DNA of 34,617 bases, taken from assembly GCA_903899985.1 (NCBI GenBank), contig CAIULL010000234.1, positions 1 through 34,617 on the forward strand. Direction: 5' to 3'. Shown in pieces: positions 8,036 through 17,080 of the stretch. The position numbers and the translations under genes are program-made. Under the pieces are notes generated by a model. It saw only the letters and a program-made list of their open reading frames with translations, was not told the DNA's origin and did not search any database. Origin of the DNA: an uncultured Schlesneria sp. (GTDB lineage Bacteria > Planctomycetota > Planctomycetia > Planctomycetales > Planctomycetaceae). Position 1 is the stretch's first letter. Each line of letters begins with the position of its first letter.

Positions 8036-9967
8036 CTACTTGTAGCTGCGGACACCGAACGGGGCGTCGACAAAGGTCAGCGGTTCTTTATGCAGGATCG
8101 AGTCTGTGCCGACCCCCTGGTATTCCCATGCCGAAACATAGCTGAATTCGGCGTCGTTGCGTTCGCATTCGCCTTCTTCGGTTTGATGCTCTTCACGGAA
8201 ATGACCTCCACACGATTCATCGCGATAAAGTGCGTCCCGAGCCAGCAGTTCTGCAAACTCAAGAAAATCCGCAACCCGACCGGCATGTTCGAGGTTCTGA
8301 TTCAGAGTTTCGCCGCTGCCAACGACTTTGACATCCTGCCAGAACTGCTCGCGAAGAGACTTGATTTGCTCGATCGCGTGCAAAAGCCCCTTCTCGTTAC
8401 GCGCCATCCCGACATGATCCCACATGATCTTTCCCAAGGCGCGGTGGAAGTGTTCGGTGCTATGGGTTCCTTTGACATTCAGAATCGCTGCCGTCCGTGA
8501 TTTCGCCGCTTCGAGCGCTTCATGGAACTCTGGTCGATCCGCTGAAATTGGTTTGACCTTTCGCGTCGCAATGTGATCACCAACAGTGTAAGGAATCACA
8601 AAATAGCCATCGGCCAAACCTTGCATGAGCGCACTGGCCCCAAGTCGATTTGCTCCGTGATCCGAGAAATTTGCTTCGCCAAGGACATAAAGCCCAGGAA
8701 GGTTGCTCTGCAGATTGTAGTCAACCCATAATCCCCCCATCGTGTAATGCACCGCTGGATAGATTCGCATCGGCACTTTATAGGGGTTCTCGTCGGTGAT
8801 CCGCTCGTACATGTGGAACAGGTTGCCGTACTTTTCGCGAATCACCGCTTCGCCGTCTTCCTTGATGGCTTTGGAGAAATCAAGGTAAACCGACATCCCG
8901 GATGGGCCAACTCCGAACCCGGCGTCACAACGCTCTTTCGCGGCTCGCGACGAGACGTCGCGCGGTGCAAGATTGCCGTACGAAGGATAACGCCGTTCCA
9001 GATAGTAATCGCGTTCGTCCTCCGGAATCTGATCGGGCGAGCGAGAATCACCCTTCGTCTTTGGTACCCAGACTCGCCCGTCGTTTCTCAGGCTTTCACT
9101 CATCAATGTCAGCTTGGATTGATGGTCACCGCTGACGGGAATACAGGTCGGATGAATCTGCGTAAAACAAGGATTTGCAAAGTAGGCTCCTCGTTTATGA
9201 CATCGCCAGGCGGCGGTCACATTGCAGGTTTTCGCCATCGTCGAAAGGTAGTAAGCGTTTCCATACCCGCCAGTACAGAGAACCACGGCATCGCTGACGA
9301 AAGTCTCGTATTTCCCGGTCACCAGATCCCGAGTCACAATGCCGCGGGCAATTCCGTCGACAACAACAAGATCCAGCATTTCTCGACGCGTGAACAGCTT
9401 GATCCCGCCAGCACTGACTTGACGCATCATCGCCTGATATGCACCAAGCAAAAGCTGCTGTCCGGTCTGACCACCGCAGTAGAACGTCCGCGAGACTTGA
9501 GCACCGCCGAACGAACGATTGGTCAATGTTCCGCCATACTCACGCGCGAATGGAACTCCCTGAGCAACACACTGATCAATGATCGAGGTGCTCAGCGTTG
9601 CCAACCGATAAACGTTCGATTCACGAGCTCGCCACTCGCCCCCCTTGACGGTGTCGTAAAACAATCGCCAGACCGAATCCCCATCGTTCTGATAATTCTT
9701 CGCCGCATTGATACCCCCTTGAGCAGCAATGCTATGAGCTCGTCGAGGCGAATCTTGAATACAGAACGACAGTACGTTGTAACCCAATTCAGCAAGCGAT
9801 GCAGCAGCGGAGCCGCCAGCAAGTCCGGTCCCCACGACAATGACCGTGTACTTTCGCTTGTTATTAGGAGCGACGAGTTTCAAGTCGCGTTTCCGCTGGT
9901 CCCAGCGATTGGCAATATTGCCGTCTGGACAGCGTCCGTCCAACGGGGTGTCAGCGACGGTTACCAT
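8036..9967 (-). CDS. sdhA: Succinate dehydrogenase flavoprotein subunit
   Basis: This 643-residue protein is the catalytic FAD subunit of succinate:quinone oxidoreductase, oxidising succinate to fumarate in the TCA cycle. The Rossmann FAD motif [15 protein letters not shown] is at 46-60. The covalent-flavin segment [13 protein letters not shown] follows, with the histidine at about 78. [20 protein letters not shown] and a [17 protein letters not shown] segment are further family hallmarks. The ATG at 9967 is preceded by a strong purine run (GGGGAAAA); an upstream in-frame start at 10042 lacks one. It lies between sdhC and sdhB. The length and a C-terminal tail rich in acidic residues match the non-classical type-B enzymes. 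Fumarate reductase direction cannot be excluded from sequence. Confidence 0.96.
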   Translation of the reverse strand: MVTVADTPLDGRCPDGNIANRWDQRKRDLKLVAPNNKRKYTVIVVGTGLAGGSAAASLAELGYNVLSFCIQDSPRRAHSIAAQGGINAAKNYQNDGDSVWRLFYDTVKGGEWRARESNVYRLATLSTSIIDQCVAQGVPFAREYGGTLTNRSFGGAQVSRTFYCGGQTGQQLLLGAYQAMMRQVSAGGIKLFTRREMLDLVVVDGIARGIVTRDLVTGKYETFVSDAVVLCTGGYGNAYYLSTMAKTCNVTAAWRCHKRGAYFANPCFTQIHPTCIPVSGDHQSKLTLMSESLRNDGRVWVPKTKGDSRSPDQIPEDERDYYLERRYPSYGNLAPRDVSSRAAKERCDAGFGVGPSGMSVYLDFSKAIKEDGEAVIREKYGNLFHMYERITDENPYKVPMRIYPAVHYTMGGLWVDYNLQSNLPGLYVLGEANFSDHGANRLGASALMQGLADGYFVIPYTVGDHIATRKVKPISADRPEFHEALEAAKSRTAAILNVKGTHSTEHFHRALGKIMWDHVGMARNEKGLLHAIEQIKSLREQFWQDVKVVGSGETLNQNLEHAGRVADFLEFAELLARDALYRDESCGGHFREEHQTEEGECERNDAEFSYVSAWEYQGVGTDSILHKEPLTFVDAPFGVRSYK

Positions 9968-10163
9968 TTTTTCCCCTTGCAGATCCAAATGTATTGACTC
10001 GAAGAAATCAAAGCGGGCACCGTATGCTCCGGAAAATTTCAAATTGCTTTCTCAAAATCACCCGTCGATGAATCCAAGGAATACGTTGATCGATTCCTCA
10101 TCGCACGAATTGTTTTGATTTTCGATTTCATCTGATGCCAGAGTGACTTTACCCGAAGCTTAT

Positions 10164-10949
10164 TTATCGCCACATCCCTGGCACGAAAACGACGATGCTG
10201 GCGAAACCGACCGCAATGATGACACCAAAGATCTTTCCGATGATCTTGATCAGCGGCGTGTACTTCGGGTGATTCAACCCAAGCGACTGAAACGCACTCG
10301 AAAATCCATGCGACAGATGAACTCCAAGGATGATCACACCCACAAAATAGACGACTCGGCTGATTGGATCGCTGAGAGCGGCGAGTGTGTTCTTGAATGG
10401 TGCTTCCAAATCCGTTTCTGGTAAATAATGAAGTGAACTGCGAAGCCCTAATCGCAAATCAATCAGATGAAGAATCACGAAACCGAGCACCACGGAACCA
10501 GAAGCAAACATCCATGAATTCGCACCAATAATTCGCCCGGGAACCTTAGACTGTTTGAGAACGTAAAAATCCCGGCGAGCCCGATAATTTCCGATCGTCG
10601 TTGAAACGGCCAGATAAACATGTGCCAGAAAAAGAATCACGAGGCCGAATTCTGCGACCGCTAATAATTCCCATTGGGAATGCAGCGCATGCGCGTATTC
10701 GTTAAATGCCTTGGCACCCACAAACAGCAGCAGGTTGCCTGCCAGATGTGCCACGAGAAAGCCGCATAACAGCAGTCCCGTCAGTCCCATCACGAACTTC
10801 TGTCCTATCGAAGATGACAGCAGTCGAAAAAACCAATTCAGTCCTAAGCAACCAAGCAGCCCCGTTTTGCACTGGGCAGTCGAGTCCGTCACGTTGTCAC
10901 TCCCTGCGGCCGTCACCGAGTTTGTTGAACAGGTCAAACGTTGATGCAT
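10164..10949 (-). CDS. sdhC: Succinate dehydrogenase cytochrome b558 subunit
   Basis: This 261-residue membrane protein has five predicted helices and is the single haem-b anchor of a type-B complex II (the SdhC b558 family of Bacillus). Candidate haem ligands are the histidines in HLAGN, AHVYLA, LHLIDLR and HLSHGFSSAFQSLG. The first 35-40 residues are polar and low-similarity, so the true start may lie further inside; the ATG at 10949 has no strong ribosome-binding site. There is no separate sdhD, consistent with a one-subunit anchor. The gene leads the sdhCAB operon and follows the candidate promoter at 11041-11068. Confidence 0.92.
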   Translation of the reverse strand: MHQRLTCSTNSVTAAGSDNVTDSTAQCKTGLLGCLGLNWFFRLLSSSIGQKFVMGLTGLLLCGFLVAHLAGNLLLFVGAKAFNEYAHALHSQWELLAVAEFGLVILFLAHVYLAVSTTIGNYRARRDFYVLKQSKVPGRIIGANSWMFASGSVVLGFVILHLIDLRLGLRSSLHYLPETDLEAPFKNTLAALSDPISRVVYFVGVIILGVHLSHGFSSAFQSLGLNHPKYTPLIKIIGKIFGVIIAVGFASIVVFVPGMWR

Positions 10950-11040
10950 TCAGGACCCAAGCACCGCTTGAAAGATCCGATGAACTTTCTTCCACCGATC
11001 GTCGACCCTAGTTTTCTACACTTCGTGATTCGTCGTTCGG

Positions 11041-11068
11041 ATTATAGAATGATGGCCAACAACTGCAA
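11041..11068 (-). promoter_or_regulatory. Candidate sigma-70 promoter of sdhCAB
   Basis: On the minus strand a perfect TATAAT (11046 to 11041) lies 16 bases downstream of TTGCAG (11068 to 11063), a weak -35 match. Transcription would begin near 11034 and give an 80-90 base leader before sdhC. The perfect -10 is the main support. Confidence 0.5.
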
Positions 11069-11217
11069 TTCCGCCTCAATTCGAATAGTAAACATCTGCG
11101 GAATTCTCAAAATCGGTTGTGCTGAAATCATCAGACAAATCGAATGACCAGCGTTTTTTGCCCGCGAACCATCACGACTATGATCAAAACTGCCAAACTG
11201 TTAAAGAAAGTCGGACG

Positions 11218-12093
11218 ATGCGGATCATGATTTTTGGTTGCGGGTACCTCGGGCGTCGAGTTGCGAAAGCGTGGATCGAAACAGGTTACGAAGTTCTTGC
11301 TGTCACTCGAACTCAAAAAAATGCCGAATCTTTTCGTGAATCGGGAATTCAACCGATCGTTGCCGATATCTGCAACTTCGATTCCCTGGCAACCCTGCCC
11401 ACAGTTGACCTGGTTCTCTACGCCGTAGGATTTGACCGCAATTCTGGTCAGAGCCACGAAGAAGTGATGTGCGGTGGACTGAAAAATGTTCTATCGAAGA
11501 TCAACGGCCGCACTTCTCGATTTATCTACGTTTCCAGTACCAGCGTTTTTGGACAATCTGAAGGAGAATGGGTCGACGAAAGTTCGGCATGTCATCCGAC
11601 GCAACCTGGTGGACGAGATTGCTTAGAGGCGGAACGACTGATTTGGGAATATTTTCCAAATCGTGACAAGCCAAACGCCATTGTGCTGAGATTAGCGGGT
11701 ATCTACGGCCCCGAACGAATTTTATCCCGCATGGAATCGATCAAAGCGGGTCTGTCGGTCGCTGGTCGAGGGGATTCATGGTTGAATTTGATTCACGTCG
11801 ACGACGCCGTGTCAGCCGTCCGCGCATGTGAAAAAAAGGGGACATCATTCGAGACGTACGTCGCCGTCGACGATCGTCCGATTTTAAGAAGTGAATACTA
11901 CGGCTTGCTTGCCGAACTTGTTGGCGGTCCGACGCCAGTTTTCAAACCGGAAGAAGCAACGACCCGGGGCTCCGGCGGACTGAATAAACGCTGTTCAAAC
12001 AAGAAGCTTCGCGAACATCTCAATTGGGCCCCGAGGTTTCCAACCATCGAAACGGGCCTGCCGGCCTCGATCAACTCAACGACTTCGCCGTAA
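11218..12093 (+). CDS. Atypical NAD(P)-binding SDR (epimerase-like)
   Basis: This 291-residue protein has an N-terminal Rossmann motif FGCGYLGRRVA (about 6-16) and the extended-SDR signature YVSSTSVFG (about 105-113). A downstream VLRLAGIYGP segment is typical of NAD-dependent epimerase/dehydratases. The usual YxxxK catalytic pair is not found where expected: the stretch reads GGRDCLEAERL. This matches atypical extended SDRs of the YeeZ type, whose reaction is generally unknown. The ATG at 11218 is chosen because the Rossmann fold begins there; an upstream in-frame extension of 33 residues looks non-coding. It diverges from sdhC, and its last 18 bases overlap the convergent small gene that follows. 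Confidence 0.8.
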   Translation: MRIMIFGCGYLGRRVAKAWIETGYEVLAVTRTQKNAESFRESGIQPIVADICNFDSLATLPTVDLVLYAVGFDRNSGQSHEEVMCGGLKNVLSKINGRTSRFIYVSSTSVFGQSEGEWVDESSACHPTQPGGRDCLEAERLIWEYFPNRDKPNAIVLRLAGIYGPERILSRMESIKAGLSVAGRGDSWLNLIHVDDAVSAVRACEKKGTSFETYVAVDDRPILRSEYYGLLAELVGGPTPVFKPEEATTRGSGGLNKRCSNKKLREHLNWAPRFPTIETGLPASINSTTSP

Positions 12094-12504
12094 TTCAGGA
12101 ACTGCCGCCTGATCCGAAGAAGATGACTCAATTCGAATGTAGTGCCAGCGACCGTCACGTGACTCTACGGAGTAATGATTGACCCTTTTTTCTGAGGGAA
12201 CTGCAACCATCGCTCCAACATCCCCCTTCGTCACAACGCGAATGCGAGTGCTCCCCAATCGATCAGCCACCAGATAAGTTCCCGCTGAAATTCCTTCGGG
12301 AAGAGGCGCAGCAAACTGACTGCCTGACGATGAAATTGATTGGTTCGTACCTGACTCGCGGTCGTAGTCGAAGCGGATCTCTTGCTTGCTCTGCCGGCGA
12401 GCTTGCGCCAACTGGTCAGGATGGTCTCCAGACCAGATCGCCGCAAAAAGGCCGGTGACAAGTATTAGTAAAGCAACGCGGGCAGCCATGATTGCAGTAT
12501 CCAT
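12076..12504 (-). CDS. Small exported or membrane-anchored hypothetical protein
   Basis: This protein of up to 142 residues has a clear N-terminal hydrophobic helix (about 7-24, AARVALLILVTGLFAAIW), either a signal peptide or membrane anchor. A polar region of about 110 residues follows, with a short beta-rich part (about 75-125, for example GTYLVADRLGSTRIRVVTKGD). I do not recognise a family. The ATG at 12489 is an alternative start, and neither has a strong ribosome-binding site. It is convergent with the SDR gene and overlaps its end by 18 bases. Support is coding-like composition plus the signal sequence. Confidence 0.55.
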   Translation of the reverse strand: MDTAIMAARVALLILVTGLFAAIWSGDHPDQLAQARRQSKQEIRFDYDRESGTNQSISSSGSQFAAPLPEGISAGTYLVADRLGSTRIRVVTKGDVGAMVAVPSEKRVNHYSVESRDGRWHYIRIESSSSDQAAVPELRRSR

Positions 12505-12735
12505 CTCAACAGAAAATCACTGCGGACGATTGTTGTTGTTCATTCGAAGTTAATTATCGTCCGCGGCAGAGATTGCCACTGAACGAAATTCGAAGAGATA
12601 CACGGAAACCGGCTACTGTGATCAACCCTTCCGGCTGCAACGATTACACAAGCATTTCACAAAAGCTGGAACCAGATTTAACTCCGTTCAATCGTCACTG
12701 ACAAACCTGCGATGAGAAAGCGATTCTTGCGTTTC

Positions 12736-14079
12736 CTATCCCTTCCCCTTTGGCGCGCCACTTGCATTTTTCTCAGCAGCCCACCAGAGATTCCAGGTCC
12801 GTTTGTCGTACCCGAAATTCTGTTGAGTCAACTTTCCCAAAGCGGCCAATGTTTCGGCGTTATAATGTTCAACCCGCACTGTCACATTCTTCTTGAGCGT
12901 TGGGGAGGAATCACTTGGCGCTGCAAAAACCGGCGGTAGTAATTGACCCGCGCGAACGGCGTCCATCACCCCAGGAGGAACGGCCGGCGTATTTGACGAG
13001 AAATTGCCATCGGAGCTGAAGCTGTACGTCTGATTGCCGGGGAGATCCATCGCCACTTGATAGAGATGGACAGTCACAAGCGCTTCGATCAGTGGCTTAA
13101 TCACTTCTTTGTCACCGATTTGCCCCAATGCCGTCGCGGCGCGGCAAACAACCGTATTTGAATCATTTTTCAAAGCAGTGGCAAATGCCTTTTGGGCTCG
13201 CTCGTAGTTTGCACTTCCGATCCCGTTCAAAGCTGCGGATCGAATTTGAGGTGATTCATCAAATAACGCCAATTTCACAAGCCCGTTGATCGACTTCGCT
13301 CCTGAAATCTTCACCAGAATTGATACAGCCAATTCGCGGATTGCCGTACGAGAATCCGACGCAAGGAACTTCATAATCGCGGGCGCGGCGTAGGGGTCAT
13401 CGACGGAATTGAGACCCGCCATCGCCTGGCCTCGACGATTCTCATGCTGTCCGTCCAACCAGCCATGCCAGAGTCGGATTTTCTGATACCAACTTCGCTC
13501 CCGCTCAAGTTCATCCGTGGTGTTTTCGATGACTTCCAGTTCTTGAGGTGTGATATACTTATTTTTGTATTTCACGTAACCCTGTGAAGCCATCAATTCG
13601 TCTCGATCAATCCAACTTCCCTGATGCCACACTCGCCCCAGAATGGACTGGGCTTTTTCATGATCAGGCGCCAGATCGGTGACGCGGCGCAAGTGCGTTT
13701 CGCGTTGTTTCGTCAAGCCTTTCTGCCGACACCATTCAGCAAGTTCCCAATGCGCGTCAGCAGAATCTTCCAGACTACGAGATCGAGTCTCATACTCTTC
13801 CATCGAAAGTGAACGGGGTGTCACAAATTGTACTTGAGAACGTTCGACAACAACCGTAGCACCCGTCAAAGTCTCGACCCGAATTTTGTTCTTTGCGTCG
13901 CTCGAAGCAACGATTTTGCCGCGTAATTCGCCCCCGTTCATCAGCTTCACAAGATCTGCAATTGCCGATTGAGGAAATGTGAAAACACAGGCAAAAAACA
14001 AAACAAAAGATTGTTGTCGCGGCGAGATTTGATTCCTGCGAGGTAAAACCATCAGCAAATTTCGTATGAGACTGCTCAC
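12736..14079 (-). CDS. Exported HEAT-repeat protein
   Basis: This 447-residue protein begins with a signal peptide: a hydrophobic core at about 24-35 and probable cleavage after AIA near residue 41. A short beta-type domain follows (DLVKLMNGGELRGKIV, about 42-57), as often seen at the start of planctomycete exported scaffold proteins. The middle (about 95-150) has TPR-like helices. From about 215 to 320 come HEAT/armadillo-type helical repeats (AIRELAVSILVKISG, QIRSAALNGIGS, VVCRAATALGQIGD). The start is GTG, justified by a perfect AGGAGG about 6 bases upstream, unusually strong for this window. The role is probably structural or protein-binding in the periplasm. It diverges from the beta-propeller gene at 14469. 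Confidence 0.82.
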   Translation of the reverse strand: MSSLIRNLLMVLPRRNQISPRQQSFVLFFACVFTFPQSAIADLVKLMNGGELRGKIVASSDAKNKIRVETLTGATVVVERSQVQFVTPRSLSMEEYETRSRSLEDSADAHWELAEWCRQKGLTKQRETHLRRVTDLAPDHEKAQSILGRVWHQGSWIDRDELMASQGYVKYKNKYITPQELEVIENTTDELERERSWYQKIRLWHGWLDGQHENRRGQAMAGLNSVDDPYAAPAIMKFLASDSRTAIRELAVSILVKISGAKSINGLVKLALFDESPQIRSAALNGIGSANYERAQKAFATALKNDSNTVVCRAATALGQIGDKEVIKPLIEALVTVHLYQVAMDLPGNQTYSFSSDGNFSSNTPAVPPGVMDAVRAGQLLPPVFAAPSDSSPTLKKNVTVRVEHYNAETLAALGKLTQQNFGYDKRTWNLWWAAEKNASGAPKGKG

Positions 14080-14468
14080 GACCCACCTCCTGGCGGCGAA
14101 GAATCGTAAAACGGGAATTTCTCGAGAAGCCTGAAATCCAAGAAACGACCGGAACGATGCATTTCAGAAATAGCGGCAAAAAAACGAGAACCCAACTCGC
14201 GGATTCTATCCCGTCGCAATTCTTGACCGCAACAGCATAATGAATATCGCAAGAAATCCGCAAAAACTGACACTGGCGATCGGTTCCAACGACTCGGTAA
14301 GATAGGGAAGAAAACGCGATGGTGAGCGACACTCCGAAGCTGAAATCGGAACTCACGTATTGCCTGCCAGTCTGCCGACGCAAAGATGCTTATCGTGTCA
14401 TATGCAATCTATAAGGTGGCCGCAGAATCGTAGCCGACTTTTTTATCCAATGCGAAAAGAGCGATGAT
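14080..14468. other. Divergent intergenic region, HEAT gene / propeller gene
   Basis: The 389 bases between two divergent starts should hold both promoters. I see a plus-strand TATAAG at 14410-14415 without a good -35, and no RNA gene or repeat. Overlapping reading frames here lack ribosome-binding sites and family resemblance. Confidence 0.5.
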
Positions 14469-15722
14469 ATGAAGAATTGCCTGCGAGTGCTGACGGTTGT
14501 CGCGTTGATTTGTGTCTATGTCGACGCGCCAGCCTTCGCGCAGCTCAAAGGAGATCCTCCGCTCCCTACGCATCAGCAATTGAGCAGAATCGGCCTGGAA
14601 CGCGGCTGGTGGGCACAGGCGGTGATCAACCCGCATCGCGACAAGATCAAACACGTTTCAATCGATGAAGATATGGTCTATGTGCAGGCTTCTTCAGGAG
14701 TGACGACAGCTTTTGATGCCGAGTCTGGACAGCAGTTATGGGCCGTTCAACTTGGAAAATTCGATCAACCAAGCTTTCCTGCGGTCTCGAATGAAGACGA
14801 GGCGATGATCGTTGTGGGATCAACGATGTACGGTCTGGACAAGCGAACGGGCCGAACGCTCTGGACATTGATTCTCAACGGGCAACCGTCAACCGGGCCT
14901 GCCGTTGATGACAAACAAGTCTACTTCGGTACGCTCGATGGAAGTATTTACGCGTACAGCCTGGAAAAAATCCGCAAGCTTTACGAGCAACGAAGGCTTC
15001 CGCAGTGGTCGCTGGATGCCCAGGTCTGGATGTACAGGGTTGGAAAGGAAATCACCTCTCCACCAATCATCATCGGGCCCTATGTCAATTTCGCCAGTCG
15101 AGATGGATCCGTCTATTCGGTCAAAGCGGCGGATCGGGCACTTTGGTATCAGGTCGAAACGGATCAGCCTATCGTTGCGCCGCTGGCACGATTGGACAAT
15201 CTCTTGTTTGTCGCTTCAGAAGACTTTACTTTTTGCGCTGTCGATCCGTTAAAACGGACCTATAAATGGGAATTTACATCCGGATTGCCCATCCGAAAGG
15301 GGCCGGTGGCCATTGATAATGACCTTTACGTTCTTCCTGACCGAGGCGGAATGTACTGCCTTGACCCGAACTCGGGTGCTCGCCGATGGTGGAAGCCGGA
15401 ATTGACCAATTTTGTCGCCGTGACGGGCGGTTCCGTGGCAGCTTCAGACGCCGACGGAAATCTGATAATGGTCTCTCGAAGCACGGGTGAAACTGTCGGA
15501 TCGCTGCCACTTCGTCGCTTTACCGTCCGATCGGGAAACGAACGTACCGATCGTATTTTCCTGGCAACGGAAAGTGGTCTCGTCATCTGCCTCCGCCAGA
15601 TCGGTCACCCCTACCCTGTTTATCATCGATTCCCAGACCGACTCCCGCTGCTGCCTGAAATTGAACCGGAAAACAGTGGTGAAGCCCCGGCAGAAACGTC
15701 GGAAGCACCAGCCGAACAGTAA
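14469..15722 (+). CDS. Exported PQQ-like beta-propeller protein (BamB-like fold)
   Basis: This 417-residue protein starts with a signal peptide (hydrophobic core about 6-18, probable cleavage after AFA at about residue 24). It is followed by repeated propeller blades, with motifs such as TTAFDAESGQQLWAVQL, GLDKRTGRTLWTL, GSIYAYSLEKI and YCLDPNSGARRWW. These are PQQ-enzyme-type repeats as in BamB and quinoprotein dehydrogenases. I see no dehydrogenase active-site motif, so it is probably a binding or scaffold propeller. The tail (about 395-417) is Pro/Glu/Ala-rich. AAGAG precedes the ATG. It is a single gene with no tight partner. Confidence 0.85.
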   Translation: MKNCLRVLTVVALICVYVDAPAFAQLKGDPPLPTHQQLSRIGLERGWWAQAVINPHRDKIKHVSIDEDMVYVQASSGVTTAFDAESGQQLWAVQLGKFDQPSFPAVSNEDEAMIVVGSTMYGLDKRTGRTLWTLILNGQPSTGPAVDDKQVYFGTLDGSIYAYSLEKIRKLYEQRRLPQWSLDAQVWMYRVGKEITSPPIIIGPYVNFASRDGSVYSVKAADRALWYQVETDQPIVAPLARLDNLLFVASEDFTFCAVDPLKRTYKWEFTSGLPIRKGPVAIDNDLYVLPDRGGMYCLDPNSGARRWWKPELTNFVAVTGGSVAASDADGNLIMVSRSTGETVGSLPLRRFTVRSGNERTDRIFLATESGLVICLRQIGHPYPVYHRFPDRLPLLPEIEPENSGEAPAETSEAPAEQ

Positions 15723-16023
15723 TGCGACGTCACAACCATTGGCTGCGATTTCAGCCGGGATGATTTCGTCCAATGTGACCCGCTGTCAGTCATGCGTCAA
15801 ACGTTCATCGATCTGTCAGTTTGGCAGTGATGAATCGCTTGGTGAAAACGAAACGGCCTCCGCCAAAATGGCGAAATATTCGCCAAGAAACAGCCGTAAA
15901 AGGATCTGCGTCAATTCTGCAGTCCATGAAAAGTGAGGTCCCACGGTCGTTTTTAATGATGGTACACTGTTTGCGTATCATTCCACTGTTTCGTCTCGGT
16001 CTTTGACGAGCAAGGGGAATGAC
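15723..16023 (+). other. Leader region of the Hsp20 genes
   Basis: These 301 bases separate the propeller gene from the first Hsp20 gene. They contain a compact set of overlapping inverted repeats at 15861-15885 (listed separately). No CIRCE element or classical sigma-32 promoter was found. Confidence 0.5.
15861..15885 (+). promoter_or_regulatory. Overlapping inverted repeats upstream of hsp20
   Basis: CGCCA-aaa-TGGCG (15861-15873... first hairpin) overlaps TGGCGAA-ata-TTCGCCA (15869-15885), both perfect. The central TGGCG can pair with either side, so the two hairpins exclude each other. The site is about 140 bases before the first Hsp20 start. It could be an operator or, if transcribed, a two-state leader. 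Function is inferred. Confidence 0.4.
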
Positions 16024-16470
16024 ATGCCAGTCTTTCGTTGGGGACACTCGTGGGACCCGTTTCGTGACCTCGAGCGTGAAGTTGATCAATTACTTGCCAA
16101 AGTCTCCCTGTTTCATGGGATCCGATTTGGCCGCCAATATCCGCCGATTAACGTCTACGAGTTAGACGATGAGTTTCTTTTGACAGCGGAAATTCCGGGG
16201 ACCCGTCCTGAAGATTTGGAAGTTTTGATTTCGGGCGGCGTGTTAACGATCAAGGGAAAGCGAACCGGGCCTGAAGGGATTTCCGACGATCGTTTTCGTC
16301 GACAGGAACGTCCGCGCGGCGTTTGGCAACGATCGCTGACCCTTCCCGACCATATTCAAGATGAGAAACTCGCTGCCGAGTTTACGAATGGCGTGCTCTG
16401 TATTCGACTTCCGAAAGCGCACTCCGTTTCCCCCAGACAAATTCCTGTGACAAATGGCAACCCTGCGTAA
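16024..16470 (+). CDS. Hsp20 / alpha-crystallin small heat-shock protein
   Basis: This 148-residue protein is an ATP-independent holdase that binds unfolding proteins. An N-terminal arm with WDPFRDLEREVDQLL is followed by the alpha-crystallin domain (about 38-130): PPINVYELDDEFLLTAEIPG, then LEVLISGGVLTIKGKR, and the end motif AEFTNGVLCIRLPKA, which carries the conserved GVLxIxLPK signature. The ATG at 16024 has AAGGGGAA 6 bases upstream; an upstream in-frame TTG at 16003 is less likely. It is followed 53 bases later by a second, divergent Hsp20 gene, so both are probably co-transcribed. Confidence 0.94.
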   Translation: MPVFRWGHSWDPFRDLEREVDQLLAKVSLFHGIRFGRQYPPINVYELDDEFLLTAEIPGTRPEDLEVLISGGVLTIKGKRTGPEGISDDRFRRQERPRGVWQRSLTLPDHIQDEKLAAEFTNGVLCIRLPKAHSVSPRQIPVTNGNPA

Positions 16471-16523
16471 TCCCAAAGCAACTTTTAAACGATGCATAAT
16501 CCTCGTCGTTGAGCCGAAAAAAA

Positions 16524-16922
16524 ATGTCAAATGAAATCGTCCGAGCCACGGAATCCGCACCTCCACCGCCCAACGAGTATCCCATCGATCAGGTTGTTTT
16601 TAACCCACCGATCGACATCTTCGAAACAGCCGAAGGCCTGGTGCTTCAGGCCGACCTGCCCGGCGTTGCCACGGATTCGTTAGAGCTTCAAATTCAGGAC
16701 AACAAGTTATCGCTCTTCGGAAAAGTCTCATTATCGGTGCCCAGTGATGCTCGCCTGATTCATCAGGAGTATCAGGTGGGGCACTTTCTGAGATCATTCA
16801 TCCTCAGCGACGAAGTCGACCATGAGCGGATTTCTGCCAAGCTGAATCAAGGTGTGCTCGAGGTTGTTCTGCCCCGTCATTCAAAGCCGGAACCGCGCCG
16901 AATTCAAATCCAGATCGACTGA
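16524..16922 (+). CDS. Second Hsp20 / alpha-crystallin small heat-shock protein
   Basis: This 132-residue protein has an alpha-crystallin domain at about 30-125: PPIDIFETAEGLVLQADLPG, then LELQIQDNKLSLFGKV and the signature LNQGVLEVVLPRH. It differs substantially from its neighbour, suggesting an old duplication or functional pairing; two-member Hsp20 sets often form mixed complexes. The start is either the ATG at 16524 or a TTG at 16509, both with weak ribosome-binding sites. It lies directly downstream of the first Hsp20 gene. Confidence 0.92.
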   Translation: MSNEIVRATESAPPPPNEYPIDQVVFNPPIDIFETAEGLVLQADLPGVATDSLELQIQDNKLSLFGKVSLSVPSDARLIHQEYQVGHFLRSFILSDEVDHERISAKLNQGVLEVVLPRHSKPEPRRIQIQID

Positions 16923-17080
16923 ATCTTATGGTCACATTTCCGATTCAGATGGCACTTGCCTCCAAACATGATCCTTCCCCACTGCGGGAATTCGTCACGG
17001 GTCTTTATCCAATCGGTGAATATCAGCCTTACGGATCGCGATTGATCAAACAGACTTCTCGTTCCAAATGAACGACAGCT

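Noticed and set aside
8747-9997. Long plus-strand reading frame (about 416 codons)
   Set aside because: It lies entirely antisense to sdhA, whose motifs are unambiguous; the translation has no family resemblance.
13790-14383. Minus-strand reading frame across the start of the HEAT-repeat gene
   Set aside because: Overlaps the signal-peptide start, which has a perfect AGGAGG and GTG; composition is not coding-like.
15723-16023. CIRCE or sigma-32 heat-shock promoter
   Set aside because: No TTAGCACTC-type inverted repeat and no CTTGAA/CCCAT pair could be found.
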